Shown here: positions 26,692-36,969 of the stretch, in pieces | Position numbering within the stretch: position 1 is the stretch's first letter | Layout: each line of letters begins with the position of its first letter | DNA from: Symbiodinium natans | Taxonomy: Eukaryota; Sar; Dinophyceae; Suessiales; Symbiodiniaceae | NCBI GenBank assembly: GCA_905221605.1 | Contig: CAJNDS010002220.1 | Coordinates: forward strand, 215,871 to 279,870 | Reading direction: 5' to 3' | Length of the DNA stretch: 64,000 nt | Position numbers and translations under genes: made by a program | The notes under the pieces: generated by a model | Told to the model about the DNA's origin: nothing | The model's database searches: none | The model's input: only the letters and a program-made list of their open reading frames with translations

Positions 26692-26769
26692 AACCCTAAA
26701 CCCTAAACCCTAAACCCTAAACCCTAAACCCTAAACCCTAAACCCTAAACCCTAAACCCTAAACCCTAA
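26692..26769 (-). repeat. CCCTAAA array inside the USP intron
   Basis: About 11 units within the inferred 773-bp intron 26169-26941. That intron begins with TTTAGGG units (26190-26212) and ends with CCCTAAA units (26880-26920). Confidence 0.97.
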
Positions 26770-26941
26770 TCCCAAATGCCCGAGTCAAGCGGCCCGGAAG
26801 GCAATGCGAGGCACGGGAAGTCCTGGATCTCTGCTGAGCTCGAAGAGATTGGAAGTCTTAGGTTTAGGCTCTCAGGTTTAAACCCTAAACCCTAAACCCT
26901 AAACCCCCCCAAACCCTAAACACCACAACCAAGAGACTGAG

Positions 26942-26984
26942 GTTCTGCTTCAACGACGATCGGGTGTACACCATCTCCGAACAG
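26942..26984 (+). CDS. USP exon with FNDDRV box
   Basis: Acceptor ACTGAG, frame FCFNDDRVYTISEQ. The W-x-F-[ND]-D-x-x-V motif follows the His box in USPs and its Asp helps catalysis. Ends in phase 0 at a GC donor (CAG|GCGCGC). Phases match both neighbouring exons. Confidence 0.78.
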
Positions 26985-28052
26985 GCGCGCACCCCCTTGG
27001 TTGTGCGTCTGCTGTTAGTTGGGGGTCTTAGAAGCCCTAAACCCTTCACCCTTTACCCTTTAAACACTAAGCCCTTCAAGTTTTATTTTTTACTTTTCAT
27101 TTTTTTTTAAGGGGGATGGTGTTGTACTTGTAGGTCTCGAAGCCAAGACCCCTGAGCATCAAGCCTACTAAGCCCTACGAACATCAAATTGTTTTTTTTT
27201 TAATGTATGGCGTGCTCTGTTCCTCGTTTGGGTGCCACTCGTTCTGTTTGCAACAGCTGCCATGGATCTGAGCAGTCCATCATGGATGTGTATCTATATA
27301 TATATATATATTCATGTATATATATATATAGACACACCTAATTATTTACTTATACATATTTATGCAATCTTGTTTTGCTGCCTATGAGGGTCGTGTCTAA
27401 TATGGGGGTCGGAAGAATTACTCATAATCTTCCCCTATGTCCCTTTTTAGCTATACTAGAATAACCCCCCCCCCCCCCAAAACCTTATTCAAATTATTCA
27501 GGCTCCTACATTGAGGGCAGCAACTGTTTGTTGTTTAACCTAAACCCGAAACCCTAAACCCTAAACCCTAAGCCCTAAACCCTAAACCCTAAACCCTAAA
27601 CCCGAGCACTTTCGGGAGCGGACAGGCTGGTCGTGCACAAGCACGGAACCCTGAGGGAGAGAGCTCCTCAGGATGTCGGACCTTGAAGCCCTCAAATCCA
27701 AACTCCAATCTTCTGGCATGCGGGTTGAGGGTTTAGGGTTGTGGGTTTAGGGTTTTGGGTTTAGGGTTTAGGGTTTAGGGTTTAGGGCTTAGGGTTTAGG
27801 CTTTAGGTCAGCAAGCACTCCCTGGCAGCCTCCAGGCTCCCTAAGCTTTCCTCACGTTCGCTGGGTACCTCTCTCCCTTCCCTACACCCTACACCCTGAA
27901 CCCTGAACCCTAAACCCCAAACCCTAAACCCTAAACCCTAAACCCTGATCCCTGATCCCTGAACCCTTGCCCTAAATCTCATACCCTAAACCCTTTTGGG
28001 GTTGAGGGGTTCGGGTTTGGGTAAGTCCACACCTAGTCTTCGATATTCCCAG
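26985..28052 (+). other. USP intron with AT repeat, foldback and telomere tracts
   Basis: GC-AG intron inferred from phase. It holds an AT microsatellite (27292-27331), a GGGGTCGGAAGAATTACTC repeat (27396-27500), CCCTAAA (27555-27600), TTTAGGG (27725-27800) and CCCTAAA/CCCTGAT (27885-27990) tracts. An island at 27605-27720 is open in one frame and could be an alternative exon. Confidence 0.5.
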
Positions 28053-28104
28053 GATGTTTGCACTGCCAACGCCTACTTGCTCTTCTATGCGCGCAGGGCC
28101 CTTG
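28053..28104 (+). CDS. USP exon with NAYLLFY box
   Basis: Strong acceptor TCTTCGATATTCCCAG, then DVCTANAYLLFYARRAL. The NAYxLFYxR motif is the last conserved block of the USP domain. The inferred GC donor at 28105 leaves phase 1, which fits the next exon. Without splicing the frame stops at 28122-28124. Confidence 0.78.
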
Positions 28105-28544
28105 GCGTGGGGGGCTGGGGCTGAGTTTGCGCTTTAAACTTCCCCTTTGCGCAGCTTCTCCTAATTCCAAAGTGCCACATCGGCAAAGTAGCGGAAGTAC
28201 TTGGATGACAGATTTGTTGAACCTTAAATCCAGCAATCCCAGCGCAAACGCCGCGGCGCTGCCTAGACTGCTAAAGCTTCTCCTGGTGGTGCACAGGCAC
28301 CCTAAAGGTCAGGGATTTGCACCTCTTAGGCTTGGGCGCGGGGTTTTCCAACAATCGTGGGATGTCACCTTGGACCCCTACGGCTGCACCCTTGGGTTTT
28401 GGGGACCCTTGTCTAAAGATCCTCTAAGGCGACATGAAGGCCATATGAAGAGGATATGGAGGGAACCTCTTCGGGGCACGTCCTTCGGGGTCGGAATATG
28501 ACTCCCTTGACACAAAGCTTACTACCACCTCCTGTCCCACCTAG
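28105..28544 (+). other. Intron after the USP domain
   Basis: 440 bp, GC-AG by inference. Its middle (about 28290-28500) contains CCTAAAGGTC...GGACCC and TCCTCTAAGG...GGAACCTCTTCGGGG pieces of the foldback family also found at 38444, 50098, 58589 and 61448. Confidence 0.45.
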
Positions 28545-28642
28545 GTGCGGATGTCGCTAACCGTGAGATGACCTTGCAGGATCTTTTCCCGGACGAAGGG
28601 CGGAAGGCACAAAGTTGGTTCCGTGTGGAGCGGGCTCCTTCG
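28545..28642 (+). CDS. Exon downstream of the USP domain
   Basis: Acceptor GTCCCACCTAG. With the phase left by 28104 the frame reads GADVANREMTLQDLFPDEGR and on to ERAPS, ending at a donor GTTTAGGA. The protein therefore seems to continue past the protease domain. No known domain recognised. Confidence 0.6.
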
Positions 28643-28729
28643 GTTTAGGATTAACTCTCAACCCTCGGCCCTGGGGCCTTCAGCCCTGGGTAGGAAGGGG
28701 GGTTGCTTGGTACTTCCTTGTTTTATTCA

Positions 28730-28754
28730 GGCCTTATATTATATATATATATGC

Positions 28755-28786
<32 letters not shown>

Positions 28787-28870
28787 ACACACATAATTAT
28801 ATATGTATATATATATAATTATGTATATACGTACATATTCATTTATTAGTTGTTTTTTGATTTATGTGTT
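28730..28870. repeat. AT/TATG microsatellite
   Basis: Long alternating TA with TATG/TACA interruptions. Similar runs occur at 31551-31638, 50594-50640, 54768-54797 and 62528-62578. Confidence 0.95.
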
Positions 28871-29690
28871 TTTTTGTATGTGTTTATGTATCGTTTATTT
28901 ATATGCATATAGAATATGCTCGAGGACGTTTACGGGCCCCTTTCTACGCACTTTGTCGGCTATCTGCGCCCACCTTGAAGCCAATTCAGTCCCCCGACAC
29001 ACTGGGAGGCATGCTCCAAGGACCCAAGTGTTCAAGTGGCACTGCACCAACCCTAAACCCTAAACCGTAAACCCTAAACCCTAAACCCTAAACCCGAGTG
29101 TTCGCAGTGCCAGTGCCCACATGCCCCTGACACACTGGTTTGCCCTTCTGGGCGGCACCTGGGCTCTTCCAGAAAGTTGCCTGAAAAGCCCAGGCTCCTG
29201 AATGTTTAGGGTTTAGGGTTTAGGGTTATAGGGTTTAGGGTTTAGGGTTTAGGGTTTAGGGTTTTGGGGGTTTAGGGTTTAGGGTTGAGGGTCCCGAAGG
29301 TCCAAGCGTCCAAGACACCAACGTCCCAAGCGTGCAGCAAGTGCATCCCAGTGTTCCAAGTGACCCAAGACTTCGAGTGGCAGTGCACCAAACGACCCAA
29401 GTGAACAAAGTGACCCAGCTTGTTTCAAGAGTACATGTTGCTCTGTACAGAAGTTAAAAAAAAAAACAGCCCTTGAGTCCATGAGAGTTTGAAGTTGGCA
29501 GTCTTGGGGAGGGCTAATTTAATGCGCCGGCAAAGTGCGCTTCCGTTTGGCGCGCCTTAAACCCTAAACCTAAGCCCAAACCCTCAACCCCAAACCCCAA
29601 ACCCTCAACCCCAAACCCTAAACCTTACAGCAAACCTTAGACCCTGAACCCTAATCACCCTAATCCCTGAACCCTGAAGCAAAGTTCCAC
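28871..29690. other. Mosaic stretch without a supported exon
   Basis: CCCTAAA units at 29048-29095, TTTAGGG units at 29203-29286, a degenerate CCAAGTG-type repeat at 29290-29420 and CCCTAAA/CCCCAAA units at 29560-29680. Confidence 0.6.
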
Positions 29691-29692
29691 AA

Positions 29693-29757
29693 TCCGACCA
29701 GGAAGACCCGATCGACCGAGATGCCATCCGCAAGAGTGCATGGGTAGCTTGGCCAGG
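29693..29757 (+). CDS. Candidate exon, unknown protein
   Basis: Frame SDQEDPIDRDAIRKSAWVAW. The donor is GTTTAGGG, the first unit of an array at 29758-29800. CCCTAA-type sequence precedes it. Confidence 0.5.
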
Positions 29758-30260
29758 GTTTAGGGTTTAGGGTTTAGGGTTTAGGGTTTAGGGTTTAGGG
29801 TTCAGGGTCGAGAGTTCAGGGTTTGGGGTTTGAGGCTTAGAGTCTGAGAGTTCAGGAGTTCTGGTTTAGGGCTGTCCCCGCCGGTTTAGTGTTTAGGGTT
29901 TGTCCCTAAACCCTAAACCCCAAACCCTGAACCCTAAACCCTAAACCCTAAACCCTAAATTGGCAGAATGGTGCTGAAATGCCTAAGCCCCCCGGATGTC
30001 TGCTTGCTTGCCCATCTCTGGCTTCATTCATACAGGGGACCAATCCCCAAAGCGGAAACCCAGCCTGAACCCTGACCCTGACCCCAAAACCCGAAACCCC
30101 AAACCCCGAATAGAAACCCGAAAACCCTAAACCCCCCAAAATCCCAAACCCCGAAACCCTAAACCCCCAAAAACGAAACCCTAAACCCCCAAAAACCCTA
30201 AACCCCGAAAACCCTAAGCCCCCAAACATCCTAAACCCCGACAACCCTAGACCTCAATCG

Positions 30261-30346
30261 GCTCGTCGTTCCGATCTGGAGGCAAGTGAGTCGGAGCGGC
30301 AGACATCCAAGAGCCACCTGGCCGCCAGAATAGCTCAGGGCCTCGG
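30261..30346 (+). CDS. Candidate exon, unknown protein
   Basis: Frame ARRSDLEASESERQTSKSHL, ending at donor GTTTAGGG. Preceded by CCCTAAACCCCC units ending AACCCTAG. Hydrophilic, probably helical; function unknown. Confidence 0.5.
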
Positions 30347-30495
30347 GTTTAGGGTTTAGGGTTATAGGGTTTAGGGTTTAGGGTTTAGGGGTGGAGGGTT
30401 TAAAGGGCTTGTGGAGCCCTAGACCATCGCTTCAGTCGTTCTCCCCTTCTAACCCCACGAGGCCCACTACCCCAGATGCCGTTCTGATTCTGTAG

Positions 30496-30541
30496 GCCCC
30501 TGAATTTACGGGAAAGTCTCCTGCGGCTCAATGGATGATTG
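30496..30541 (+). CDS. Candidate exon, unknown protein
   Basis: Acceptor GATTCTGTAG, frame APEFTGKSPAAQWMI, donor GTGCCC. Followed by short CCCTAA units. Confidence 0.4.
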
Positions 30542-30724
30542 GTGCCCATGCCATCCTTAAACCCTAGCTGAAACCCTAAACAACCCTAAGGGTCCACATA
30601 CCAATATTAAAATATAGGATACGCGGGCCCAAACATCCCATATAGGAGGTACTTGAAGGCCCCAGAATTCCCCATCTGGGTACATGGCCCTTAGGGAATC
30701 CCGAAAGGCTTTTGCACTTTGAAG

Positions 30725-30780
30725 TGCGCGAAGTCGCCCACAACAGCGGCCTGCTGTACTCCACGCAGTCCCTGCTAGGA
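30725..30780 (+). CDS. Candidate exon, unknown protein
   Basis: Acceptor GCACTTTGAAG, frame REVAHNSGLLYSTQSLL. Borders uncertain; upstream lies a repeat (GGAGGTACTTGAAGGCCC) shared with 35235-35300. Confidence 0.4.
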
Positions 30781-31449
30781 CTTAGGTGATGATCCCTGAC
30801 AAAGGAAGTCGAAACCCTAAGCCGCAAAAAGACAAACATCTAAAACCCTAAATTAAACGTTAAACCCCTAACCCGAACCCCTAACCCCGAACCCCAAACC
30901 CCTAAACCCTAAACCCCAAACCCCAAACCCCTAAGCCCAAACCGAGCAGCCTTGAGATTCCTCGCTGGCCGGCTCCGGTGAGAGGCAGTGGGGAACAGGG
31001 GGAGTTTAGGGCTTGGGGGAGTCGCTTCTGGCTTGGGGTTGAAGAGTTTAGTTTGAGGGTCGACCGCAGGGCTTTGATTGACTTGGGGTTTAAGCGTCTC
31101 AGGTGGTTTTCTTTCCGACACACCTGGCGGCATGCACAGCCGAATAGACTTTTCATAGTTCGTGAGCCAGACTGAGTGTCTTGCCGCCCATCTATGGCCA
31201 TCTTGTTGCGACGCGCTGCGTTTCGGCCTTGCGCAATCGCAAAGGCATCAATTAGCTTTACACATGTCCGTTGCAGACAGCTCAGGAGCATGGCGTTCTT
31301 ACCACGGAGTTATGTACGCCGAGCTTCTTTCACCAATTCGCCCTAAACCCTAAAGCCTAAACCCTAAACCCTAAACCCTAAACCCTAAACCCTAAACCTA
31401 CGATCCTGCTTCATCTGGAAAGCTGTGACTGGTCGGCGTCTCTTTGCAG

Positions 31450-31521
31450 CAACTCCTGGCTGAGCGCTTCGTGTACATGGTGGATCCCGTTGTGCAGCCA
31501 CAGACACCACCTGCGGAAAGC
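31450..31521 (+). CDS. Candidate exon, unknown protein
   Basis: Acceptor GTCTCTTTGCAG, frame QLLAERFVYMVDPVVQPQTP and on to PAES. A CCCTAAA tract (31342-31398) lies upstream and an AT microsatellite follows. One of the cleaner islands, but without a recognised domain. Confidence 0.5.
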
Positions 31522-31639
31522 ACTTTTGGAGCTTAAGCCATACAAGGGATTTACATATACATATATATATATATGCATATATATATATACATATGTATAT
31601 ATATATATACACACATATATATATATACATATCTTTGGG

Positions 31640-32540
31640 GTTCTGGGGGCTTGTGTTGACGACAGCGTAGCTTCGGCTTGCATTCGTTGCTCTTCGTTGT
31701 GTTAATCGGACTCCGCAGTACAAGTTCCCAATCATGTGGGCTCTTTGAACCGAACTCATTCATTCTAAGCACAAGTCAGAGAAGTGAATGTCAGGCCAAG
31801 GAAGCATTGAGGCCTTCGGTGGTTGTTTGGGACTTCGGTCTTTGCGAAAACCGAAGCATGGAATTGAGATCCTAGACCCCTGGAACTTTCTGATCTCGAA
31901 GCATCCTGGGTTTAGGGTTTAGGAACCCTAAACCACAAAATTGTAAACTTTATCCAGGGTGAAGGAACCCTAAACCCTAAACTCCTAAACGCTACGGCTT
32001 AGTTTCGGCTCTTTAGTTTAGGGTGACCTAGGCTATAAAACCCAGACCCTACCAAGGCTACTCCGAAACAAGCAAGCCTTGCGGTTTGAAGTTTAGGGTT
32101 GGCTCTACAGTTCAGAGCCTGTACACTAGTTTAGGGTTGGGGTTTAGGGTTTAGGGTTTAGGGGTTTAGGGGTTTAGGGGTTTAGGGTTTAGGGTTTAGG
32201 GTTTAGGGTTTAGGGTTTAGGGTTTAGGGTTTAGGGTTTAGGGTTTAGGGTTTAGGGCCTCAGCTCTTTAACACGTTTACCCTAAGCCCTACAAAACTAA
32301 AGCCCTCAGAGCAGAACCCGCACGGTTCTTGCGCTTGTTGAGGGCGCTGGGCTTAGATGAATTATGGTTTAGGGTTTAAGGTTTAGGGTTTTTGAGGTTT
32401 AAGGTTTAGAAGGTTTAGGGTTTATAGAAAGGTTTAGGCTAAACCTTATAAACCCTAAACCTTTTAAACCCCAAACCTTGTAAACCCTAAACCCTCAAGT
32501 TTACAAGGGTTAGGGTTTAGGTTTTTTTGGTTTAGGCTTC
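31640..32540. other. Mosaic stretch dominated by telomere-like tracts
   Basis: Contains the long TTTAGGG array 32130-32257 (with GTTTAGGG GTTTAGGG variants) and GGTTTAAGG/CCTTATAAACC inverted tracts at 32365-32520. No clear exon. Confidence 0.7.
32130..32257 (+). repeat. TTTAGGG array
   Basis: About 17 units, the first few as TTTAGGGG. Confidence 0.97.
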
Positions 32541-32542
32541 CG

Positions 32543-32590
32543 CTTGCAATTCTCGGTATCAACTTAATGAAGGAAGCCCTGGAAGAGTTG
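32543..32590 (+). CDS. Candidate exon, unknown protein
   Basis: Frame LAILGINLMKEALEEL, donor GTGTAT. Upstream is a TTTAGG unit with a pyrimidine-poor acceptor, so the left border is weak. Confidence 0.38.
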
Positions 32591-32704
32591 GTGTATAGGG
32601 TCTTCAGGCGCTTGCAACCCCAACCACCTTCAACCCCAAACCCTAAACCCTAAACCCTGCTCCCAGAGCCCTAAGTTCCTAAAGCCCGCACAGTGCTGCT
32701 GCAG

Positions 32705-32746
32705 GTTCTGCCACGTCATGTGAAGCGAAGCGCGGCGAACGCGTCG
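32705..32746 (+). CDS. Candidate short exon
   Basis: Acceptor GTGCTGCTGCAG, frame VLPRHVKRSAANAS. CCCTAAA units lie about 40 bp upstream. Donor unclear. Confidence 0.35.
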
Positions 32747-32779
32747 AAACCTAAACCCTGACCCCCCAACCCGGCCCAC

Positions 32780-34290
32780 TGTCAGGGTTTAGGGTTTAGG
32801 GTTTTTGCTTTAGTTCTTTTGGGGTTAGGGGCTACGTGTTTTTATAGGTTTAGAGGTTATGGGTTTATGGGTTTGGGCGGTATGGGTCTGCGGGTTTAGG
32901 GTTCAGGGTTTACAAACCCTGCAGAACTTAAGATACAAAGTGTTCCTGAATGCTTCATTCGGAGAAGGGGCCGCCAAGCAAAATTCCCATTCCCTAAGCC
33001 CCATGCCTACCTCCGCACGTGTGACTCCATGATGATCGCAAAGTCGTACACTAGAAAAGAAAGAGACACCCTAGATCCAAACACCCCTCCCCCCAAAGGA
33101 GTAGAAACCCTAACGACCTTCATCACCAAAGCACCAAAGGCCTCCAGCTGTAGCCCTCTGCTCGACTATGCACCTAAACCCTGCAGACCGGAGCCCTGAT
33201 ACAGCAATGCTTTCTAGAAGCTTATGCCTTATCCCTTTTCCAGGTACCTTCCTTTGGGGTTGGGCTCGAAGGAGGTACTTATGTCCCAACGTCTCTGGCG
33301 GTGCCTGAACGTAGCCGCTGAGGTGAACCAATAGCATGCTGGAAGTTATGAGTGCTAGTCTGCTTCAGAATCCCCAATACGCAACTATAATAATCCTATA
33401 TGTCCCTGAAAATAAGGAAGAATAGTCCTTTTTTTGGGGTGGGGGGCTTATGCAGCAAAAAGTAAGTAAGTATAGGGTTTAGGGTTTAGGGTCTTGGAGG
33501 TTCAAGGGTAGTTCTGTGCAGGGTGCTCTCTGTTTTTTGGGAATTGGTATGAAGTTTACTTACCCAGAAGCCGAGCTCTGGCTACCCACGAACCTTCGAG
33601 TGGGGTTTTGCGGGGCTTATGGTTTCAGGGTTGAGTTTTGAGGGCTTCGAGGGTGAATTCTGTCGCGGGCGTGGGTGTAGATTTTGCGGTTTTGAGTTAA
33701 GGGTCCTAAACGCCAGGCAAGGCATGTCGTTGATCGCAACACTCGAGGAAGCCGCTCCAAGATGAAGATTGCAAAGCCCCGATGAGTTTAGGGTTTCAAT
33801 TTTCGTGTAGGGCCCCTAGGGAACCCTAACTTAACTGAACCCCAAACCCCAAACCATGATGTTTCACCCTCCTAACGCGGCCGAGAAAGAGTCTGCCAGG
33901 CACACCATACTAGCAGGGCGTCAAGTCGAGATGCAGGGCGTACCTCCACGCTTGTTGAACAACTGCGATACCTTGGGATGCTCCCCCCTATACCAACAGT
34001 CCTTAATCGGAATTATAGTACCCCGATGATAATCCCCATTTATTAACTGAGTCCAAGACCCCTCAACCCCTCAACCCCTCACTTATAGTTGGCGCCCTGC
34101 TGGTATACTGCACATGGGCAGTTCTCCAGACAAGAGACTGTCAAGGGCTCCTGTTCCAATATGGTGGGTGTGGACCATTGTTGAGAGAACTGCCCATATT
34201 GCACACAATCACAAGCATGGCCAAAGGGCGCCATGAATCTAGCGAGGGTGCTGCGGCGAAGCCAAGACGGACCACTTTCCACGGTTTATG
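32780..34290. other. Mixed stretch with weak coding signals
   Basis: Short TTTAGGG tracts at 32785-32800 and 33476-33492. An island at 33712-33780 is open in two frames. A TTGGGATGCTCCCCCC half-element lies at 33973-34050. An inverted pair GGGCAGTTCTC / GAGAACTGCCC at about 34118-34190 could fold into a hairpin. Confidence 0.5.
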
Positions 34291-34293
34291 TAG

Positions 34294-34348
34294 GTGCGTG
34301 GAATCTCCCACCAGTAGCTGCACAACTGATCATGGCTTATTACGAAGG
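34294..34348 (+). CDS. Candidate exon, unknown protein
   Basis: Acceptor GGTTTATGTAG, frame AWNLPPVAAQLIMAYYEG. Followed by a CCCTAAA tract at 34361-34430. Confidence 0.42.
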
Positions 34349-34359
34349 GTGCGCAGACA

Positions 34360-35780
34360 TAAACCCTAAACCCTGAACCCTAAACCCCAAACCCTACACC
34401 CTAAACCCTATAACCCTAAACCCTAAACCGCACAAGAAAGGAGCTGCACACGAGAGGCCTGTGGCGGCGCCTCAAAGAATATACGCAGCTGCTATCGCTC
34501 TACCTTGGCATCGTCAGCCTCAGCACCCATATATTTGGTTTAGGGTTAAGGGTGCAGGGTTCGGGGCTCAGGGTTAGGTTATGGGCAGGGTGCCGCTGAA
34601 CTGCGGAAACCGTGCAAAAGCAGTGCGTTCCGAGGCCCTGCAACCCCCTGGCACGCCGGTTTGCCCAAACCCCACACCCTAAACTCCAAACCCCAACCCC
34701 CAAAAGGCATTACATCTATCATCTGATCATCTGCCTGTAACGATGCACATCCCTGATCCCCACTAAGCCCTGAGCCATGGACTTTTCCCCAGCTTTCAAT
34801 CCAACCCTTTTGCCCTTTAGCGTTTTTTGGGCTGCTTGTGAGAGTAGCCAACCCCAAAAAGGGTACCCTTGTAACTACAAAGGGTTGTAAGGGATGGGCG
34901 GTAGAATGTGGTACCAAAACCTTACCACCCTTTTGAGCCAGCCGGTTTGCATTTAACTTCGCACCCTAAACCCCCAAACCTTAAACACAAGAACCATCCT
35001 AACACCGTAAACATTCCATAGATGCCTTGGCCCCTAAACCCTAAATCCGAACCCTAAACCCTAAAAACCCTAAACCAGGAAGAGCCCATGCACCGTATTT
35101 ACAACATTGATAATGATCATAACAGTTATAGTACTAATATGAATAATGTTCATAATTTGAGCAATATTATTAAGAATATTACTGATATATAAAAAATCAG
35201 AATACTATTATTATCGACTTGGGCCCAAAACTCCCTTTCTAGGAGGTACTGTAAGGTCCCATGTCTTCCCTATGTAGGTATATGCATGGGACCCTTAGGC
35301 TATTAGGGGCTAGGACTTAGCTTCGGGCTTTGGAGGAACTCGTGGTCGAGGGATTAGGGTTTGAGGGCGGTGTCTTGGGCTTAGGGTTTAGGGTTTAGGG
35401 TTTAGGGTTTAGGGTTTAGGGTTTAGGGCGGGCTTAGGGTTTGTAAGCTTACGCACATTAAATTCTATAAGCCCAGCGTTCACTGTGCCCGTCAGCTCTC
35501 GCAATGCGGGAATATCCTGAACACCTCCAATGAACTGCGGCTCCGTATGCTAAGCTGGCATTATGGAAGCATATCGAAGGGACCGCGAATATAGTCCCCC
35601 AAATAGTAGGATTCCCTTATCAGGAAGGACCCCAAAATGCAACAGTCCCGACATGCGGAGACCAGGAGCAAGACATCAATTTCTGAGCTCGTAGGTCTCA
35701 GGCTTGCAAGCACAAGCCCTAAACCCTAAACCCTAAACCCTAAACCCTTTTTCCGGCCCGCGCACCTTCGAGTTCCCCCG
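34360..35780. other. Mosaic stretch, no supported exon
   Basis: CCCTAAA tract at 34361-34430, AT-rich sequence 35100-35215, a TCCCTTTCTAGGAGGTACT repeat shared with 30640, a TTTAGGG array at 35386-35428 and CCCTAAA at 35715-35745. Confidence 0.6.
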
Positions 35781-35788
35781 TCCCACAG

Positions 35789-35835
35789 CCATGGCTGCGG
35801 CAGAAGAGGAGGAGCAGGCTGCTGCCCTCTTTGCT
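35789..35835 (+). CDS. Candidate exon with canonical GTAAGT donor
   Basis: Acceptor CCCGTCCCACAG, then ATG at 35791 reading MAAAEEEEQAAALFA, then GTAAGTG. It could be a first coding exon of a new gene or an internal exon. CCCTAAA tract upstream, TTTAGGG tract at 35880-35920 downstream. Confidence 0.5.
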
Positions 35836-36579
35836 GTAAGTGAAAAGGCTCCAGGCGGTGTTGGTTAGTGGTTTTGATTGTTTAGGGTTTAGGGTTTAGG
35901 GTTTAGGGTTTGGGGTTGTTGGTTAGGGGTTTTGAGGCTTCAAGGAATGCGCGTAGTTGAAGTTTACAAGGGTCTCCAATCACAATGACGGACAACCGGA
36001 CAATGTTGCAGGTTCACCCGAAATCGAAACTGATGGGTTCAATCCATTAGGAACCCTCAGCCCTACATCTTCAACCGCTTAGAGTTTAGGGTTGAGGGTT
36101 GCCGGTTGTGCTCTTACCGTCCCAGTCCCCGCGCCCCAGAAGCCCCATAAGGTACTGCACCACTAAGAGAACCCTTGCTAAGCCAGAACACCCGCAAGGA
36201 GAACGATTGTCGGCCTAAAGCAGAAGAATTGCTTCGACCCCAGGAAGCCCTGAAAAGCAGAAAAGCCCTGCTTACGCCTCAACCTCGATCTTGTTCCCCC
36301 CCCAACAAACCTAAACCTTAGGCCCTAACCTCTAAACCCTAAACCCTAAACCTTAGACCCTAACCTCTAAACCTCAATGCTTAAACTCCACCCCAAAAAC
36401 GTCCTGAAAACTGAAAACTGGGAAGGCTAAGCCTTTAGAAGCTTGGACCTCGGCAAGGCCCCCGCAGTCCCAAACAACCGCAGCTGGAACCTTTAGGGTT
36501 TAGGGTTTAGGTTTTGGGGTTTAGGGCCTGAAACTCGAGAAGCTTACCCTGGGTTTGTAGGGCGGTTTCGGGGAGGGGG

Positions 36580-36640
36580 TTTTGGGTTTTTTTTTTTTTT
36601 TGGGGGGGGGGGGGGGGGGTTTGGGGATCCTCCCCCCAAC
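36580..36640. repeat. Poly-T then poly-G tract
   Basis: About 17 T followed by about 18 G, with CCCCCCAAC further right. Confidence 0.9.
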
Positions 36641-36881
36641 AAAATCCTTGCAACCCCTGAAGCCCCAACCCTCTCCAAACCCCTAAACCCCAGACCCGAA
36701 ACCCCTGAAAGCCAAGAAGCCCCAAAACCCCTAACCCTAAGACGTAAACCCTAAACCCTAAACCCCAATGAACCTCCAGCTTGCCGGCCCAAGCCCCAAA
36801 ACCCTGAGCCCTGAAGTCACGTTTTGGGAATGGGCTTTAGGGTTTGGGGTTTAGGGTTTAGGGTTTAGGAACATCTTCAAG

Positions 36882-36962
36882 CCAGACCGTTCGCCAGGCT
36901 TGGTACGAAGACTCCCAGGGAGATGAGTGTCAAGGAGAAGGCAGTCTCGGAGAAATTTGCCG
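36882..36962 (+). CDS. Candidate exon, unknown protein
   Basis: Acceptor CATCTTCAAG, frame containing RLGTKTPREMSVKEKAVSEK, donor GTAACC. Lys/Glu-rich. A TTTAGGG tract lies just upstream rather than downstream, the reverse of the common pattern. Confidence 0.42.
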
Positions 36963-36969
36963 GTAACCC

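Noticed and set aside
26774-26854. Coding-like island SSGPEGNARHGKSWISAELE between two USP exons
   Set aside because: Joining 26168 directly to 26942 restores the expected family sequence, so this island is probably intronic. It also warns that some other islands may be false.
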